Shown here: piece by piece, positions 18,425 through 28,434 of the stretch | Layout of the letters: every line of letters starts with the position of its first letter | Position numbering within the stretch: the first letter of the stretch is position 1 | Source: Spirosoma sp. SC4-14 | GTDB taxonomy: Bacteria > Bacteroidota > Bacteroidia > Cytophagales > Spirosomataceae | Reading direction: 5' to 3' | Assembly (NCBI RefSeq): GCF_037201965.1 | Contig: NZ_CP147518.1 | Coordinates: 3,837,001 to 3,901,000, forward strand | Length of the DNA stretch: 64,000 nucleotides | Notes under the pieces: model-generated | Told to the model about the DNA's origin: nothing | The model's input: only the letters and a program-made list of their open reading frames with translations | Database searches by the model: none | Translations under genes and position numbers: made by a program

Positions 18425-19507
18425 ATGACTAGTTTTTACTGTTTTCGCAGCAATAAGGCAAAGATAGGCAACAGAAAGTGTCAACCGGTTATTGGCCTAT
18501 GCATCATTTTGTCGCTGGCCCTTGCTGGCTGCCATAAAACAACCGATGAAGCTGCCCAGTTTTTTTTGCGGGGCAATGTACAACTGCAAAAACGGGAATA
18601 TCGGGAAGCCATTCGGTTTTATTCCGAAGCGCTGGAGAAAAAACCGGATTTTGCCGATGCCTATAATAACCGGGGGCTGGCCCGATTCAGGAACGACGAC
18701 CGGGAGGGGGCCCTGGCCGATTATACGCGAGCCATCGAAGCCGACCCTGATTTTGGTGCTGCCTACCTGAACCGGGCGGAAGTATTGCTGGAAACCGGCG
18801 ATGCGGCCGGAAGCCTGGCCGATCTTCAGCGGATCGGCAACGAGTATAACGATTCGACCTTTTACCAGACGCGGCTGGCCGATACCTACGTGCGGTTGAA
18901 CAACCTTTCACAGGCGCAGGCCGCTTACGATCGGGCTTTGCAACTGCAGCCCGATAACGTAGAAGCCCTGACCAATCGGGGGGCGTTGTTCTTTAGCCAG
19001 AAACAGTATGCGGCAGCCCGCCAGGATCTTGCAAAGGCATTACAGCTTAACCCCAGGCAGGATGCAGCCCTGAATAACCAAAGCCTGCTGCTGGCACAGG
19101 AAGGAAAGTATGCCGAAGCCTTATCGTTTGTGGAGCGGGCACTGGCGGCTAAACCCAATCAGCCCTATTACCTCAACAACAAAGCCTATCTGTTACTGAT
19201 GCTGAACCGACCCGCCGAAGCGCTGCCCCTGGTGAATGAATCGCTACGGCTGGATGGGAGCAATGCCTGGGCTCACCGTACCCGGGGAATTTACTACCTG
19301 AAACAGAAACAGGCTGGCCTGGCTCTGAACGAATTTCAGCAGGCCGAAAAACTGGATGCCTCGGTCGAGGCTTTGTATTATTACCTTGGAACGGCCGAAT
19401 GGGAGGGGGGAGATAAAACAAAAGCCTGCGAAGCCTGGCACCGGGGCGAATTGGCTGGCGATACCCAGGCTTCGCAGCAGCGGAAGCTTCATTGTCATGG
19501 GCGTTGA
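18425..19507 (+). CDS. Tetratricopeptide-repeat lipoprotein
   Basis: The 360 residues start with a lipoprotein signal peptide (IGLCIILSLALAGC, lipid-modified Cys at about residue 36). About eight TPR units follow, among them AIRFYSEALEKKPDFADAYN and ALADYTRAIEADPDFGAAYL. The protein would be anchored in the outer or inner membrane, facing the periplasm, and mediate protein contacts. No other ATG lies before the signal segment. Its 5' end is divergent from, and may overlap, the small minus-strand gene. A 15-bp imperfect hairpin follows the stop. Confidence 0.88.
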   Translation: MTSFYCFRSNKAKIGNRKCQPVIGLCIILSLALAGCHKTTDEAAQFFLRGNVQLQKREYREAIRFYSEALEKKPDFADAYNNRGLARFRNDDREGALADYTRAIEADPDFGAAYLNRAEVLLETGDAAGSLADLQRIGNEYNDSTFYQTRLADTYVRLNNLSQAQAAYDRALQLQPDNVEALTNRGALFFSQKQYAAARQDLAKALQLNPRQDAALNNQSLLLAQEGKYAEALSFVERALAAKPNQPYYLNNKAYLLLMLNRPAEALPLVNESLRLDGSNAWAHRTRGIYYLKQKQAGLALNEFQQAEKLDASVEALYYYLGTAEWEGGDKTKACEAWHRGELAGDTQASQQRKLHCHGR

Positions 19508-19562
19508 TTGGCTGGAACATCGGTTCCACCATACGTTTGGGGAGGGGCATCCCGGTAACCGA

Positions 19563-19609
19563 CAATGATGGCCAATCAACCGAGAAACTCAGTCGATTGG
19601 CCATCGTTG
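19563..19609. terminator. Hairpin between convergent genes
   Basis: Arms 19563-19577 and 19595-19609 pair over 15 bases with one mismatch; the core GATGGCCAATC/GATTGGCCATC is perfect over 11. It lies between the TPR lipoprotein and the convergent oxidoreductase. No clear U-tract follows. Confidence 0.6.
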
Positions 19610-19632
19610 ACTCTCAGCCAGGAAATTACGGT

Positions 19633-21033
19633 TTACGTTAGCTTCATTGTCGTGGGGTCCCAATGCACGATCTGTTTACTAAAATAGCTTTCGTTACAGG
19701 CCAGTGCCGGGGCCGCAGCCCGGAAGCCAAACTGGCCATCTTCCACTACCGGCTTATTTAGCCGGATCGCATCAAAGAAGTTGGTAAAATGATCTACATG
19801 GTCACTGTACCCCTCAGGTGCTTTATAGGTAATATCCATTTTGATGGGTCGTTTCCGCTGGTCGGCTGTCCATTTGGCATCGTATTCTTTTTGCATCTGC
19901 TCCTGCATACTTTTGGAGAAGGTGAACAGCGAATCATAGCCGCCAAATCCAGGTGCCTGGGGCAGAATGCTGTGTTTGATACTCAGGTTATTGCCCATCA
20001 CATCCATGACCCCTTCCGAACCAACCAGGCGGATGACCTCCTGCCCGCCCGTACCGCTGATAAAATTCACCTGTAGGGTCAGTTGAAACGCAGCGTGTTC
20101 CGAACTATCGGGGTATTGCATGACCCCAGACATCACATCCGGCATGTTTCGTCCATCTTTCCAGTAGCTGAACTGTCCCGTACTGTAAATACTGTTGGGG
20201 CCTTTGGAACCCGTGATAAAGTGCGTACCGCTCAGCAGATGAATAAACAAGTCGCCCGCTACGCCCGTCCCAACTTCTTTGAAAGCCCGCCACCAGAAAA
20301 ACTTTTTGGCATCAAACGGCATTTTAGCCGTCACCTCGATGAACCGATCCCAGTCGGTTGTCATCGCATTGGCATCATCGGGGATGGTGTATTCCCAGGC
20401 TCCGATGGAGCTTTGCCGGTCATAAATGGCATTGACCATGTTCAGTTTGCCAATTTCTCCGGCTGCCAGCAATTCTTTGGCTTTGGCATACCCAATACTG
20501 CTAACCCGCTGACTGCCGATCTGTAAGACTTTGCCTGCTTTTTTGGCCGCTGCCATCACCGGATAGCCTTCACTGATTTTATAAACCATCGGCTTTTCAC
20601 AGTATACGTGCTTGCCCTTGGCCAGGGCGTCCTGGGTTATACGGGCGTGCCAGACATCATGGGTAGCAATAATCACCGCATCAATATCCGGACGGTCCAG
20701 TAATTCTTTGTAATTCCGGGTAGTGTAGAGCTCATTGCCAAATTGTTCTTTGGCATTTTCCAGGCGACCCGTATACAGATCGCAGATACCGGCCAGCTCA
20801 ACCCCAGGCACTTTCAGCGCCGAAGCCAGATCGAAATGGCCCTGGACGCCATAGCCAATCACACCTAATCGGATTTTATCGTTGGGGGAAATTGGCTTTT
20901 CATAGTGTAAGATGCGTTCTTCGGCTTTAGCCTGGGCCGCCAGCGAGGATAAGGGCGAGGATGCGGCTATCAGACTGGTTGCGCCAATCTGTTGCAGAAA
21001 GTGACGTCTGGAAGCCCGATTGTCTTTTTTCAT
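19633..21033 (-). CDS. Gfo/Idh/MocA-family oxidoreductase, Tat-exported
   Basis: The protein starts with a Tat-type signal (SRRHFLQQIGATSLIAASSP). The NAD(P)-binding Rossmann domain begins at IRLGVIGYGVQGHFDLASAL and includes VIIATHDVWHARIT and the catalytic-type EKPMVY (Lys in the EKP motif). The C-terminal alpha/beta substrate domain holds the conserved WWRAFKEVGTGVAGDLFIHL. These enzymes oxidise or reduce sugars and polyols; Tat-exported Bacteroidetes members often act on carbohydrate derivatives in the periplasm. The length of 466 residues is normal. It stands alone, with about 130 bases to the next minus-strand gene. Confidence 0.9.
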   Translation of the reverse strand: MKKDNRASRRHFLQQIGATSLIAASSPLSSLAAQAKAEERILHYEKPISPNDKIRLGVIGYGVQGHFDLASALKVPGVELAGICDLYTGRLENAKEQFGNELYTTRNYKELLDRPDIDAVIIATHDVWHARITQDALAKGKHVYCEKPMVYKISEGYPVMAAAKKAGKVLQIGSQRVSSIGYAKAKELLAAGEIGKLNMVNAIYDRQSSIGAWEYTIPDDANAMTTDWDRFIEVTAKMPFDAKKFFWWRAFKEVGTGVAGDLFIHLLSGTHFITGSKGPNSIYSTGQFSYWKDGRNMPDVMSGVMQYPDSSEHAAFQLTLQVNFISGTGGQEVIRLVGSEGVMDVMGNNLSIKHSILPQAPGFGGYDSLFTFSKSMQEQMQKEYDAKWTADQRKRPIKMDITYKAPEGYSDHVDHFTNFFDAIRLNKPVVEDGQFGFRAAAPALACNESYFSKQIVHWDPTTMKLT

Positions 21034-21167
21034 GAGCGACGTAATTAAGGAATCAACGGTTAGTTACTAAACGAACTAATAAAGGGGGATTTTCTACTCT
21101 CCGGAATTCATAATGTGGTACATTGATTGGTTCCTGACCCGCCTAAAAGACGGGGGCAGGTTCGGAT

Positions 21168-21461
21168 TTATTGTTTCCAGATGTCGTTATATAACGCCGG
21201 GTGGCGTTTGAACTGGGCGTGTACGTAGGGGCAAAGAGGAATTACCTTTAACTGATGCGCACGGGCGTAAGCAACCATCGTCTTTAGCAGTTCGCCTGCC
21301 AGCCCTTTCCCCTGCGCGTTGGGCGAAACTTCAGTATGGTAGACCGTCAACTGATCGCCCGATACACTGATAACCATTTCGGCAATTTTCTCACCGTTTG
21401 CGTCCGCCACGAAAAAAGAACCGTGTCCCTTCTGGTTTAACGTAAGCTGTACGTCGATCAT
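21168..21461 (-). CDS. Short GNAT-type N-acetyltransferase (COG2388-like)
   Basis: The 97-residue protein has a minimal GNAT fold: GSFFVADANGEKIAEMVISV (strands), QLTVYHTEVSPNAQGKGLAG with the acetyl-CoA loop QGKGLA, and KVIPLCPYVHAQFKRHP. The pattern CPYVHAQFKRHP near the C-terminus is typical of the small YjdJ/Gtn1-like subfamily. The biological acceptor is unknown. It sits 36 bases downstream of menD on the same strand and is probably cotranscribed. An imperfect GC-rich hairpin lies at about 21133-21155, beyond its stop. Confidence 0.88.
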   Translation of the reverse strand: MIDVQLTLNQKGHGSFFVADANGEKIAEMVISVSGDQLTVYHTEVSPNAQGKGLAGELLKTMVAYARAHQLKVIPLCPYVHAQFKRHPALYNDIWKQ

Positions 21462-21496
21462 AAAAACGATTTTATTCTATAACTATAACTATAGTT

Positions 21497-23254
21497 TTAG
21501 TTGTTTGATTTTGAAAACAATTCGTTTATTCGGGTTTTATAGGCAGAAAATTGCTGCTGATTGAGCTGTTTGTCCGTGACGATCTCCAGAAGCTTAGCGT
21601 TTGGTCCTGGTGCAAAGAAATCGGGTAGGAGGGTCTGCACCAATTCCAGTGAATTTGCCTGTAGGTAGTCAAGCTGGGCATCGGCGGCCGTACGCCGGGC
21701 CGTATAGCCATGCGGGGTTTCGAAATAGGTTTCCAGTTCGGGTTGTTGGCTGGGGCCGTCGATAATCCGGAAAATATGTCCACCATCGTTGTTGAGCAGA
21801 ACAATACGCAGATTGGGGGGGACAGGCGCTGACCAGAGCGCGTTCCGATCGTAGAAAAAGGCGACATCACCAATCAGCAGCGTCACCAACTGGGTCGTCA
21901 TCAGGGCAGCCCCCACAGCCGTGCTCAGGCAGCCATCGATTCCACTGACCCCTCGATTGGCCGAAACCGAAATCTGTTTCCGTTCATCGATCCCACAGAG
22001 ATTGGCATACCGGACGGGCATACTATTGGCCAGTTGCAACTGCGACTGTTCGGGCAACAGGTCCAGTACTGCCAGCGTAGCCGACCAGTCGGTGAGTGGA
22101 CCGTTGGGGTCACCGACGGATTGTTGCACCAGGCGCGTGGCCCGGCGATCCAGCGTTTGCCAGCGTTGCAGATACTCGTGCGGTTCGTCGTCATGGTCGT
22201 CGCCCTGCAAAAAACGCTGAAAATCCATATCCGAAAACAGTTTTTCCAGAAACGCCATGGGTTCAGCCGGAATCAGGGTAGTCAGACTCTGGAAGGAATC
22301 GGTTATCCGGTCGATAGCGGGTTGAATATGCCAGTGTTGCCGGGCCGGATACCGTCGGAAAAAGGTTTTCAGGGTTCGGGTCAGAAACGACTTGCCCAGG
22401 GTTATCAGCAGATCGGGGCGCAGCCTTTCTGCCGTTTCGGCGTCGATTCCGGCCAGAAAAGAATCCGTATGGGTAATAAACAGCTCATTTCGGGGGATGT
22501 TGCTAACGATTTCGCCGACCACCACAATACCCCATTCTTCGGAAAAACGCCGAAGTAGCGCAATGAGAGGAGGGTTATAGGCGATCTGTCCCACAGCAAT
22601 CAGAATCCGTTCCTGGCGTTCCCATTCCCTGACGAGCTGGTGCCAGCTTTCGGTCGACAGCGTTGGCTGGCTGGGGAGGATATCAATCCGGCGTACTGGT
22701 TCGGGCTGAAGCAATTCGCCGGGGCCTGGATAAAACGGTTCGCGCAGGGGGACATTGATATGGACGGGGCCAGCCGGTTCGCGTCTTGTGAGAGGAATGG
22801 CTTCGTTGAGGGTTCGTTCGATAAACCAGCGGGCATCCGGGTGGCTATAATCAGCCGGAAGATCGTAAGCTCGTTTAACGTGCGAACGGAACAGATTGGC
22901 CTGGTCGATGGTCTGTCCGTCCTGCTGATAGAGCCATTCATGGGGTCGGTCGGCGGTAAGCAGCAGGAGGGGAACCTGTTGAAAAAAAGCTTCGGCCACC
23001 GCCGGAGCCAGGTTATACACGGCACTACCCGAGGTACAGATCAACGCAACCGGCCGACCACTTTGCTGAGCCATGCCGAGGGCAACGAAGCCAGCCGACC
23101 GTTCATCGGCCATAACGCGGACGTGTAGCTCAGGATGCCGCGCTACGGCCAGTGTGAGGGGAGCGGAGCGGGAACCCGGCGAAACAACGACATGGGTAAT
23201 CCCTTGCTGAACGAGGAGTTCGGTCAGGTTAACTATAGGCTGAAGAATCGGCAT
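21497..23254 (-). CDS. menD: SEPHCHC synthase (menaquinone biosynthesis)
   Basis: MenD condenses 2-oxoglutarate and isochorismate with thiamine diphosphate in menaquinone synthesis. The start MPILQPIVNLTELLVQQGIT is followed by the signature VVSPGSRSAPLTLA and DERSAGFVALGMAQ with the conserved Glu of ThDP enzymes. Further on come FTSGSAV-type (ICTSGSAVYN), SANRGVSGIDGCLSTAVGAA and the ThDP/Mg motif IGDVAFFYDRNALW. The length of 585 residues is normal. It indicates a menaquinone-based respiratory chain. The spacer upstream, shared with the divergent TonB-like gene, carries a repeat element. Confidence 0.95.
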   Translation of the reverse strand: MPILQPIVNLTELLVQQGITHVVVSPGSRSAPLTLAVARHPELHVRVMADERSAGFVALGMAQQSGRPVALICTSGSAVYNLAPAVAEAFFQQVPLLLLTADRPHEWLYQQDGQTIDQANLFRSHVKRAYDLPADYSHPDARWFIERTLNEAIPLTRREPAGPVHINVPLREPFYPGPGELLQPEPVRRIDILPSQPTLSTESWHQLVREWERQERILIAVGQIAYNPPLIALLRRFSEEWGIVVVGEIVSNIPRNELFITHTDSFLAGIDAETAERLRPDLLITLGKSFLTRTLKTFFRRYPARQHWHIQPAIDRITDSFQSLTTLIPAEPMAFLEKLFSDMDFQRFLQGDDHDDEPHEYLQRWQTLDRRATRLVQQSVGDPNGPLTDWSATLAVLDLLPEQSQLQLANSMPVRYANLCGIDERKQISVSANRGVSGIDGCLSTAVGAALMTTQLVTLLIGDVAFFYDRNALWSAPVPPNLRIVLLNNDGGHIFRIIDGPSQQPELETYFETPHGYTARRTAADAQLDYLQANSLELVQTLLPDFFAPGPNAKLLEIVTDKQLNQQQFSAYKTRINELFSKSNN

Positions 23255-23339
23255 AGGCGATAATCGGACTAGGGGCTACAAACATAACCATGGAACGGGG
23301 ATGGAGATGGCCTTGTCTGACAGATTTTATGTTACTTTG

Positions 23340-23423
23340 TTTTTTTCTGACAGTACGAACAGGATTTAATCCCTTTTTTTGAAAAATAATCCTGTTCATC
23401 CTGTAAATCCTGCCAGAAAAAAA
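23340..23423. repeat. Imperfect long inverted repeat with CCTGT(A/T) units
   Basis: Outer arms TTTTTTTCTGACAG (23340-23353) and CTGCCAGAAAAAAA (23410-23423) pair with one mismatch. Inner arms GAACAGGATT (23357-23366) and AATCCTGTTC (23388-23397) pair perfectly. The right side repeats the unit ATCCTGTNNATCCTG. The element lies between the divergent menD and TonB-like genes and looks like a mobile or dispersed intergenic repeat. Confidence 0.65.
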
Positions 23424-23472
23424 CGAAGCTGACACTCTCTGCGTTATAGAGAACGAAAACCATTCCAACGGC

Positions 23473-24411
23473 ATGAACCGCATTACATTCGATAACGAAG
23501 GTGAAATTCGGGTGAAATCTTTAGCCGGGACCATTGTCATCAATGGTATCCTGATCGCTATCTTATTACTGGTTCACTTATCGCAAACCATTCCCAATCC
23601 GCCACCGATTCAATTTGTGGAGGTCAACTTCGGAACCGACTCGCGGGGAAGTGGCCGCATCCAGACCTACAATAAAGCGTCTGATTCGCCCAATCGGGAG
23701 GACGTAAAAGCGGCCGAAAAACGTCCTAATCCCAAGGTAAACACAACGCCCCGGTTAGAGAAAACGCGGGCGACCCCCGCTCCTAAAGTAGACAATGCCA
23801 AACCGGCCAGGGTGGCTACCGAAAAACCGATCATTGCCAGCAAAGCCGAAAGCCCGGTAACTACTCCCGAGCGGCCTGAACCCAAACGGGTTGAAACCAG
23901 TAAATCAGCCCCGGCCGAAAAACCAGCCCCCCCCGTTCCGGCTAAAAAAGTGGAGACCGTCAATAACGATGCCCTGTTTAAAAAATCGTCGGGGGGCGGT
24001 GGCTCAAACGGAACCGTGGGGAAAGCCTCGGGTACGGGAGGCAATAACAACGGGGATGATGCCAGTGGGGTCGGGGATAAAGGGAATCCCAACGGGAAGA
24101 TCGATGCCAAGAGCCTGTATGGTACTCCCGGCGGAGCTGCTACCGGCGTTGCCTTTGACGTATCGGGCTGGTCGCTGGCCAGTCGCCCCAATGTAAACGA
24201 CGATTCAGACGAGACGGGAAAAATTGTCTTTAAGATTACCGTTGATAGCGAAGGGGACATCGTTCGGGTTCAGACCCAGCAGACGACCGTCAGTCCGGCG
24301 GTGGTTGACGTATACCGAAAAGCCGTACAACGGCTTCGGCTGCGCCCGAAAGGGGGAGCCACCCCACCCACCGCTACCGGAACGATTACCTTTATCATTA
24401 CCTCCAAATAG
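23473..24411 (+). CDS. TonB-like energy transducer
   Basis: The 312 residues show the TonB plan: a single N-terminal membrane anchor (about residues 20-37, GTIVINGILIAILLLVHLSQ), a long Pro/Lys/Glu-rich periplasmic linker (about 60-165), a Gly/Asn-rich stretch (170-215), and a C-terminal domain (about 235-312, GKIVFKITVDSEGDIVRVQT and then YRKAVQRLRLRPKGGATPP). TonB transmits proton-motive force to outer-membrane receptors. ExbB/ExbD are not next to it. It precedes folC, separated by a 16-bp hairpin. Confidence 0.82.
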   Translation: MNRITFDNEGEIRVKSLAGTIVINGILIAILLLVHLSQTIPNPPPIQFVEVNFGTDSRGSGRIQTYNKASDSPNREDVKAAEKRPNPKVNTTPRLEKTRATPAPKVDNAKPARVATEKPIIASKAESPVTTPERPEPKRVETSKSAPAEKPAPPVPAKKVETVNNDALFKKSSGGGGSNGTVGKASGTGGNNNGDDASGVGDKGNPNGKIDAKSLYGTPGGAATGVAFDVSGWSLASRPNVNDDSDETGKIVFKITVDSEGDIVRVQTQQTTVSPAVVDVYRKAVQRLRLRPKGGATPPTATGTITFIITSK

Positions 24412-24447
24412 GGTTTATGGTCATCAGAAACCTGATGACCATAAACC
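24412..24447 (+). terminator. Perfect 16-bp hairpin between tonB-like gene and folC
   Basis: GGTTTATGGTCATCAG (24412-24427) and its exact reverse complement (24432-24447) enclose the loop AAAC. The left arm starts right at the stop codon. The arm tip ACCATAAACC is shared with hairpins near 16850 and 63851. With no U-tract it may be an mRNA-stabilising stem or partial terminator. Confidence 0.65.
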
Positions 24448-24457
24448 GATCACCGAA

Positions 24458-25738
24458 ATGCAGTATCAGGAAGCGCTCGACTATCTCTATAGCCGGCTCC
24501 CCGTTTTTCATCGAATAGGCCCCAAGGCGCTAAAGCCAGGTCTGACCAATACCCTTCGGCTATGCGAAGCCCTGGGGAACCCCCAGCAGCAATTCAGGAG
24601 TATCCATGTTGCGGGTACAAATGGAAAAGGCAGTACGTCCCACATGCTGGCGGCCATTTACCAGTCGGCCGGGTACCGGGTAGGCCTCTACACGTCGCCC
24701 CATCTGAAATCATTTACCGAACGAATCCGGCTTAATGGCGAGCCCATTGCCGAAGCCGAGGTGGCAGCCTTTGTTACCGAGCATCGGTCTCTCATCGAAT
24801 CCATTGAGCCCTCCTTTTTTGAGGTGACGGTGGCTATGGCCTTCGATTTCTTTGCCAGACACCAGCCCGATATAGCCATTATTGAAGTGGGCCTGGGGGG
24901 ACGTCTGGATTCTACGAATGTTATTACGCCAGTAGCGTCTGTCATTACAAACATTGGCTACGACCATACGGATATACTGGGGGATACGTTAGCAAAAATT
25001 GCCCGTGAAAAAGCCGGAATCATCAAGACCGCTATACCGGTTTTGGTAGGAGAGACCCATCCCGAAACGAAGCCAGTTTTTGAGGAGGTTGCCGCATCAC
25101 TACAGGCCCCCATCCGTTTCGCTGATCAGGCATTTCGCCCTGAGGATGGTGGCATTGCCAATGGCTTACGGCGGGTGATTATCCGGTCAGGTGCAGCGGC
25201 TTCGTATTTCCTCGATTTACTGGGTAGTTATCAGGTACAGAATTTACCGGCCGTGCTCGCTACGGTTGAGGCACTACAGCCATTGCTGCCTGTTGCAGCC
25301 GCATCGGTAGGAGTGGCTCTACAATCTGTTGTACGCCTGACAGGATTAAAAGGGCGTTTTCAAACGATTCAGGAATCCCCTCGGGTTATTGCCGATACGG
25401 CACACAATCTTCCCGGTTTACAAGCTTTATTTACAACTGTAAATTTGCTTAAATTTACAAAATTACATATTATATTGGCATTGGTAACCGATAAAAACCG
25501 AGACCAGGTTTTGGGCAGTCTACCTCCATCAGCCCTGTATTATTTTTGCCAGGCCGGTTCACCACGATCGTTACCATCGGATCAATTACAGGCTGAAGCT
25601 CAGGCTATTGGGCTCTATGGCGATGCGTATACAGATGTAAACGAGGCTACCAAAGCCGCTATAGCAGCAGCCTCACCCGATGATCTTATTCTCATTACTG
25701 GCAGTAATTATCACATTGCTGAATTAACAAATTTATAA
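24458..25738 (+). CDS. folC: Folylpolyglutamate synthase/dihydrofolate synthase
   Basis: FolC adds glutamate to dihydropteroate and folates in an ATP-dependent reaction in the cytoplasm. The ATG at 24458 (MQYQEALDYLYSRLPVFHRI) is chosen because upstream codons belong to the TonB-like gene and its hairpin. Motifs: the P-loop VAGTNGKGSTSHML, LYTSPHLKSFTERIRLNG, EVGLGGRLDSTNVI, ITNIGYDHTDILGDTL, AREKAGIIK, and the C-terminal KGRFQ and DTAHNLPGL. The length of 426 residues is normal. trmB follows with two bases between stop and start. Confidence 0.95.
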   Translation: MQYQEALDYLYSRLPVFHRIGPKALKPGLTNTLRLCEALGNPQQQFRSIHVAGTNGKGSTSHMLAAIYQSAGYRVGLYTSPHLKSFTERIRLNGEPIAEAEVAAFVTEHRSLIESIEPSFFEVTVAMAFDFFARHQPDIAIIEVGLGGRLDSTNVITPVASVITNIGYDHTDILGDTLAKIAREKAGIIKTAIPVLVGETHPETKPVFEEVAASLQAPIRFADQAFRPEDGGIANGLRRVIIRSGAAASYFLDLLGSYQVQNLPAVLATVEALQPLLPVAAASVGVALQSVVRLTGLKGRFQTIQESPRVIADTAHNLPGLQALFTTVNLLKFTKLHIILALVTDKNRDQVLGSLPPSALYYFCQAGSPRSLPSDQLQAEAQAIGLYGDAYTDVNEATKAAIAAASPDDLILITGSNYHIAELTNL

Positions 25739-25740
25739 TC

Positions 25741-26406
25741 GTGACCCGTCGTAAACACCAGTTCTTTCTCCATAATGCCGACAGTGAAAATGTTATTGAA
25801 GTTGGTAAACCGCTTTACAAGACAATAAAAGGTCGGTGGCGTACCGACTATTTTCATAACGATAATCCCATTGTACTGGAACTTGCCTGCGGTAAGGGGG
25901 AGTATACGGTTGGCCTCGGCAGTGCTTTTCCCGATCGAAATTTTATTGGTGTCGATATAAAAGGTGACCGTATTGCCAGAGGATCAAAAATTGCCCAGAG
26001 ATTGGGGTTAGCCAATGTTGGCTTTTTACGTACAGATATAAACTATATACAGGAATTCTTTGCCGCAGGCGAGGTGAATGAAATCTGGATTACATTTCCC
26101 GATCCTCAACCCCGGCCAAAACAGGAAAAGCATCGCCTGACCCATCCTCGGTTTCTGGCCATTTATAAACAGTTATTAAAACCAGGGGGGACACTTCACC
26201 TGAAAACGGATAGTCCGGAACTATTTGCATATAGCCTGGAACAGGTACGTTCAGTTGGCTGTCAGGATATACAATCGACAACAGATTTGTATCAGTCATC
26301 GCTGAATCAAATTCACCTTGGTATTAAAACAAAGTACGAACAATTATTTTTCGACAAAGGGTTTACAATAAACTATTTACAATGCAAAATGGGTGCGATA
26401 TTATAA
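25741..26406 (+). CDS. trmB: tRNA (guanine-N7-)-methyltransferase
   Basis: TrmB makes m7G46 in tRNA variable loops using S-adenosylmethionine. The GTG start at 25741 (read as Met, then TRRKHQFF) follows folC after two bases. The SAM-binding motif is LELACGKGEYTVGLG, followed by NFIGVDIKGDRIARG, and the family signature ITFPDPQPRPKQEKHRLTHP. The length of 221 residues fits. The stop codon lies inside the loop of a 13-bp hairpin, so termination of translation and transcription are close together. Confidence 0.95.
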   Translation: MTRRKHQFFLHNADSENVIEVGKPLYKTIKGRWRTDYFHNDNPIVLELACGKGEYTVGLGSAFPDRNFIGVDIKGDRIARGSKIAQRLGLANVGFLRTDINYIQEFFAAGEVNEIWITFPDPQPRPKQEKHRLTHPRFLAIYKQLLKPGGTLHLKTDSPELFAYSLEQVRSVGCQDIQSTTDLYQSSLNQIHLGIKTKYEQLFFDKGFTINYLQCKMGAIL

Positions 26407-26419
26407 ATCGCACCCATTT
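26387..26419. terminator. Terminator overlapping the trmB stop codon
   Basis: AAATGGGTGCGAT (26387-26399) and ATCGCACCCATTT (26407-26419) form a perfect 13-bp stem; the 7-base loop ATTATAA contains the trmB stop. It works as a stop for the plus-strand operon and could also act on the minus strand. Confidence 0.8.
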
Positions 26420-26435
26420 GTAAATTAACATAACT

Positions 26436-26474
26436 ACTGATTAGTAATGTATATAGATTACATTATTAATCAGT
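26436..26474 (-). terminator. AT-rich hairpin downstream of gap
   Basis: Arms 26436-26452 and 26458-26474 pair over 17 bases with two mismatches (core ACTGATTA/TAATCAGT). It lies 20 bases after the gap stop on the minus strand. The low GC content makes it a weak terminator. Confidence 0.5.
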
Positions 26475-26493
26475 AAATCAATTGTTCACTGAA

Positions 26494-27757
<1,264 letters not shown>

Positions 27758-28304
27758 TTGATTGCTTATCATCTCCTTATAATCGAATCATTCTATCTAA
27801 CGAATAAATTCTCTTCAGGCGATTACAGAAACAATGGATAGTCTTGATACTCTTATATTAGCAACTATGGTGATAGGCATTCTATTGATACGCTAGTTAC
27901 GCTAGTCGGGTAGCACTAAAGGGGCGAAGCTATAGTCCCAGTGGTCTGTAGCATACATCATACATGCCATTGATCTTACCAGGCCCATCTTGTCAGGTCC
28001 CATAGCATAATGTTTATCCAGTACGCTATATATTTATCTAACCGTAAACGCCAAGCAAGGGCGCCAGTATCTGCTCTTGGACTTCTCTGATAAAGCAAGG
28101 TAGTACAGTAGCCTGCTGCCTTTCTCTTTGGCTATCCATGAAACAATCGCCCGATTTCTTCCGCATTAAGTAGATAGTAGATCCAGGAACTGGCTTATGG
28201 AGTCTATGGCATCATTTATGCTTTATACATGCCTGTAGACGGTACACATCAAAATATTTTTCAAAAATAAAGCGGATATATTTCAACTATACGTGTGTTC
28301 TTTT
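27758..28304. other. Gene-poor stretch, no supported gene
   Basis: Together with the motif cluster this belongs to a 948-base spacer between gap and dapD. No frame is open for long. On the minus strand (about 28260 to 27840) broken segments such as RNRAIVSWIAKEKGS and YATDHWDYSFAPL loosely resemble a decayed IS1-type transposase, but this is too weak to call. Confidence 0.35.
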
Positions 28305-28318
28305 TACCTTTGAAAGGT
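28305..28318 (+). promoter_or_regulatory. -7 promoter element upstream of dapD
   Basis: TACCTTTG (28305-28312) matches TAnnTTTG exactly. The element is the left part of the palindrome ACCTTT-G-AAAGGT (28306-28318). The leader to the dapD ATG would be about 115 bases. A similar ACCTTTG/CAAAGGT dyad occurs at 14123-14146. Confidence 0.5.
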
Positions 28319-28434
28319 CATGCAGCTACTGAACTATAATATTCTTATACGACAAAATATAATTTTGTTCAAAAAAATAAATTATTGATATTCAGATAGT
28401 TATAGTATTTTAAATTAACTTTTACTTCAATTAA

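Noticed and set aside
27840-28260. Possible IS1-like transposase remnant on the minus strand
   Set aside because: Only short, frame-broken resemblances (IVSWI, TDHWDY) are seen, and the characteristic catalytic spacing cannot be traced.
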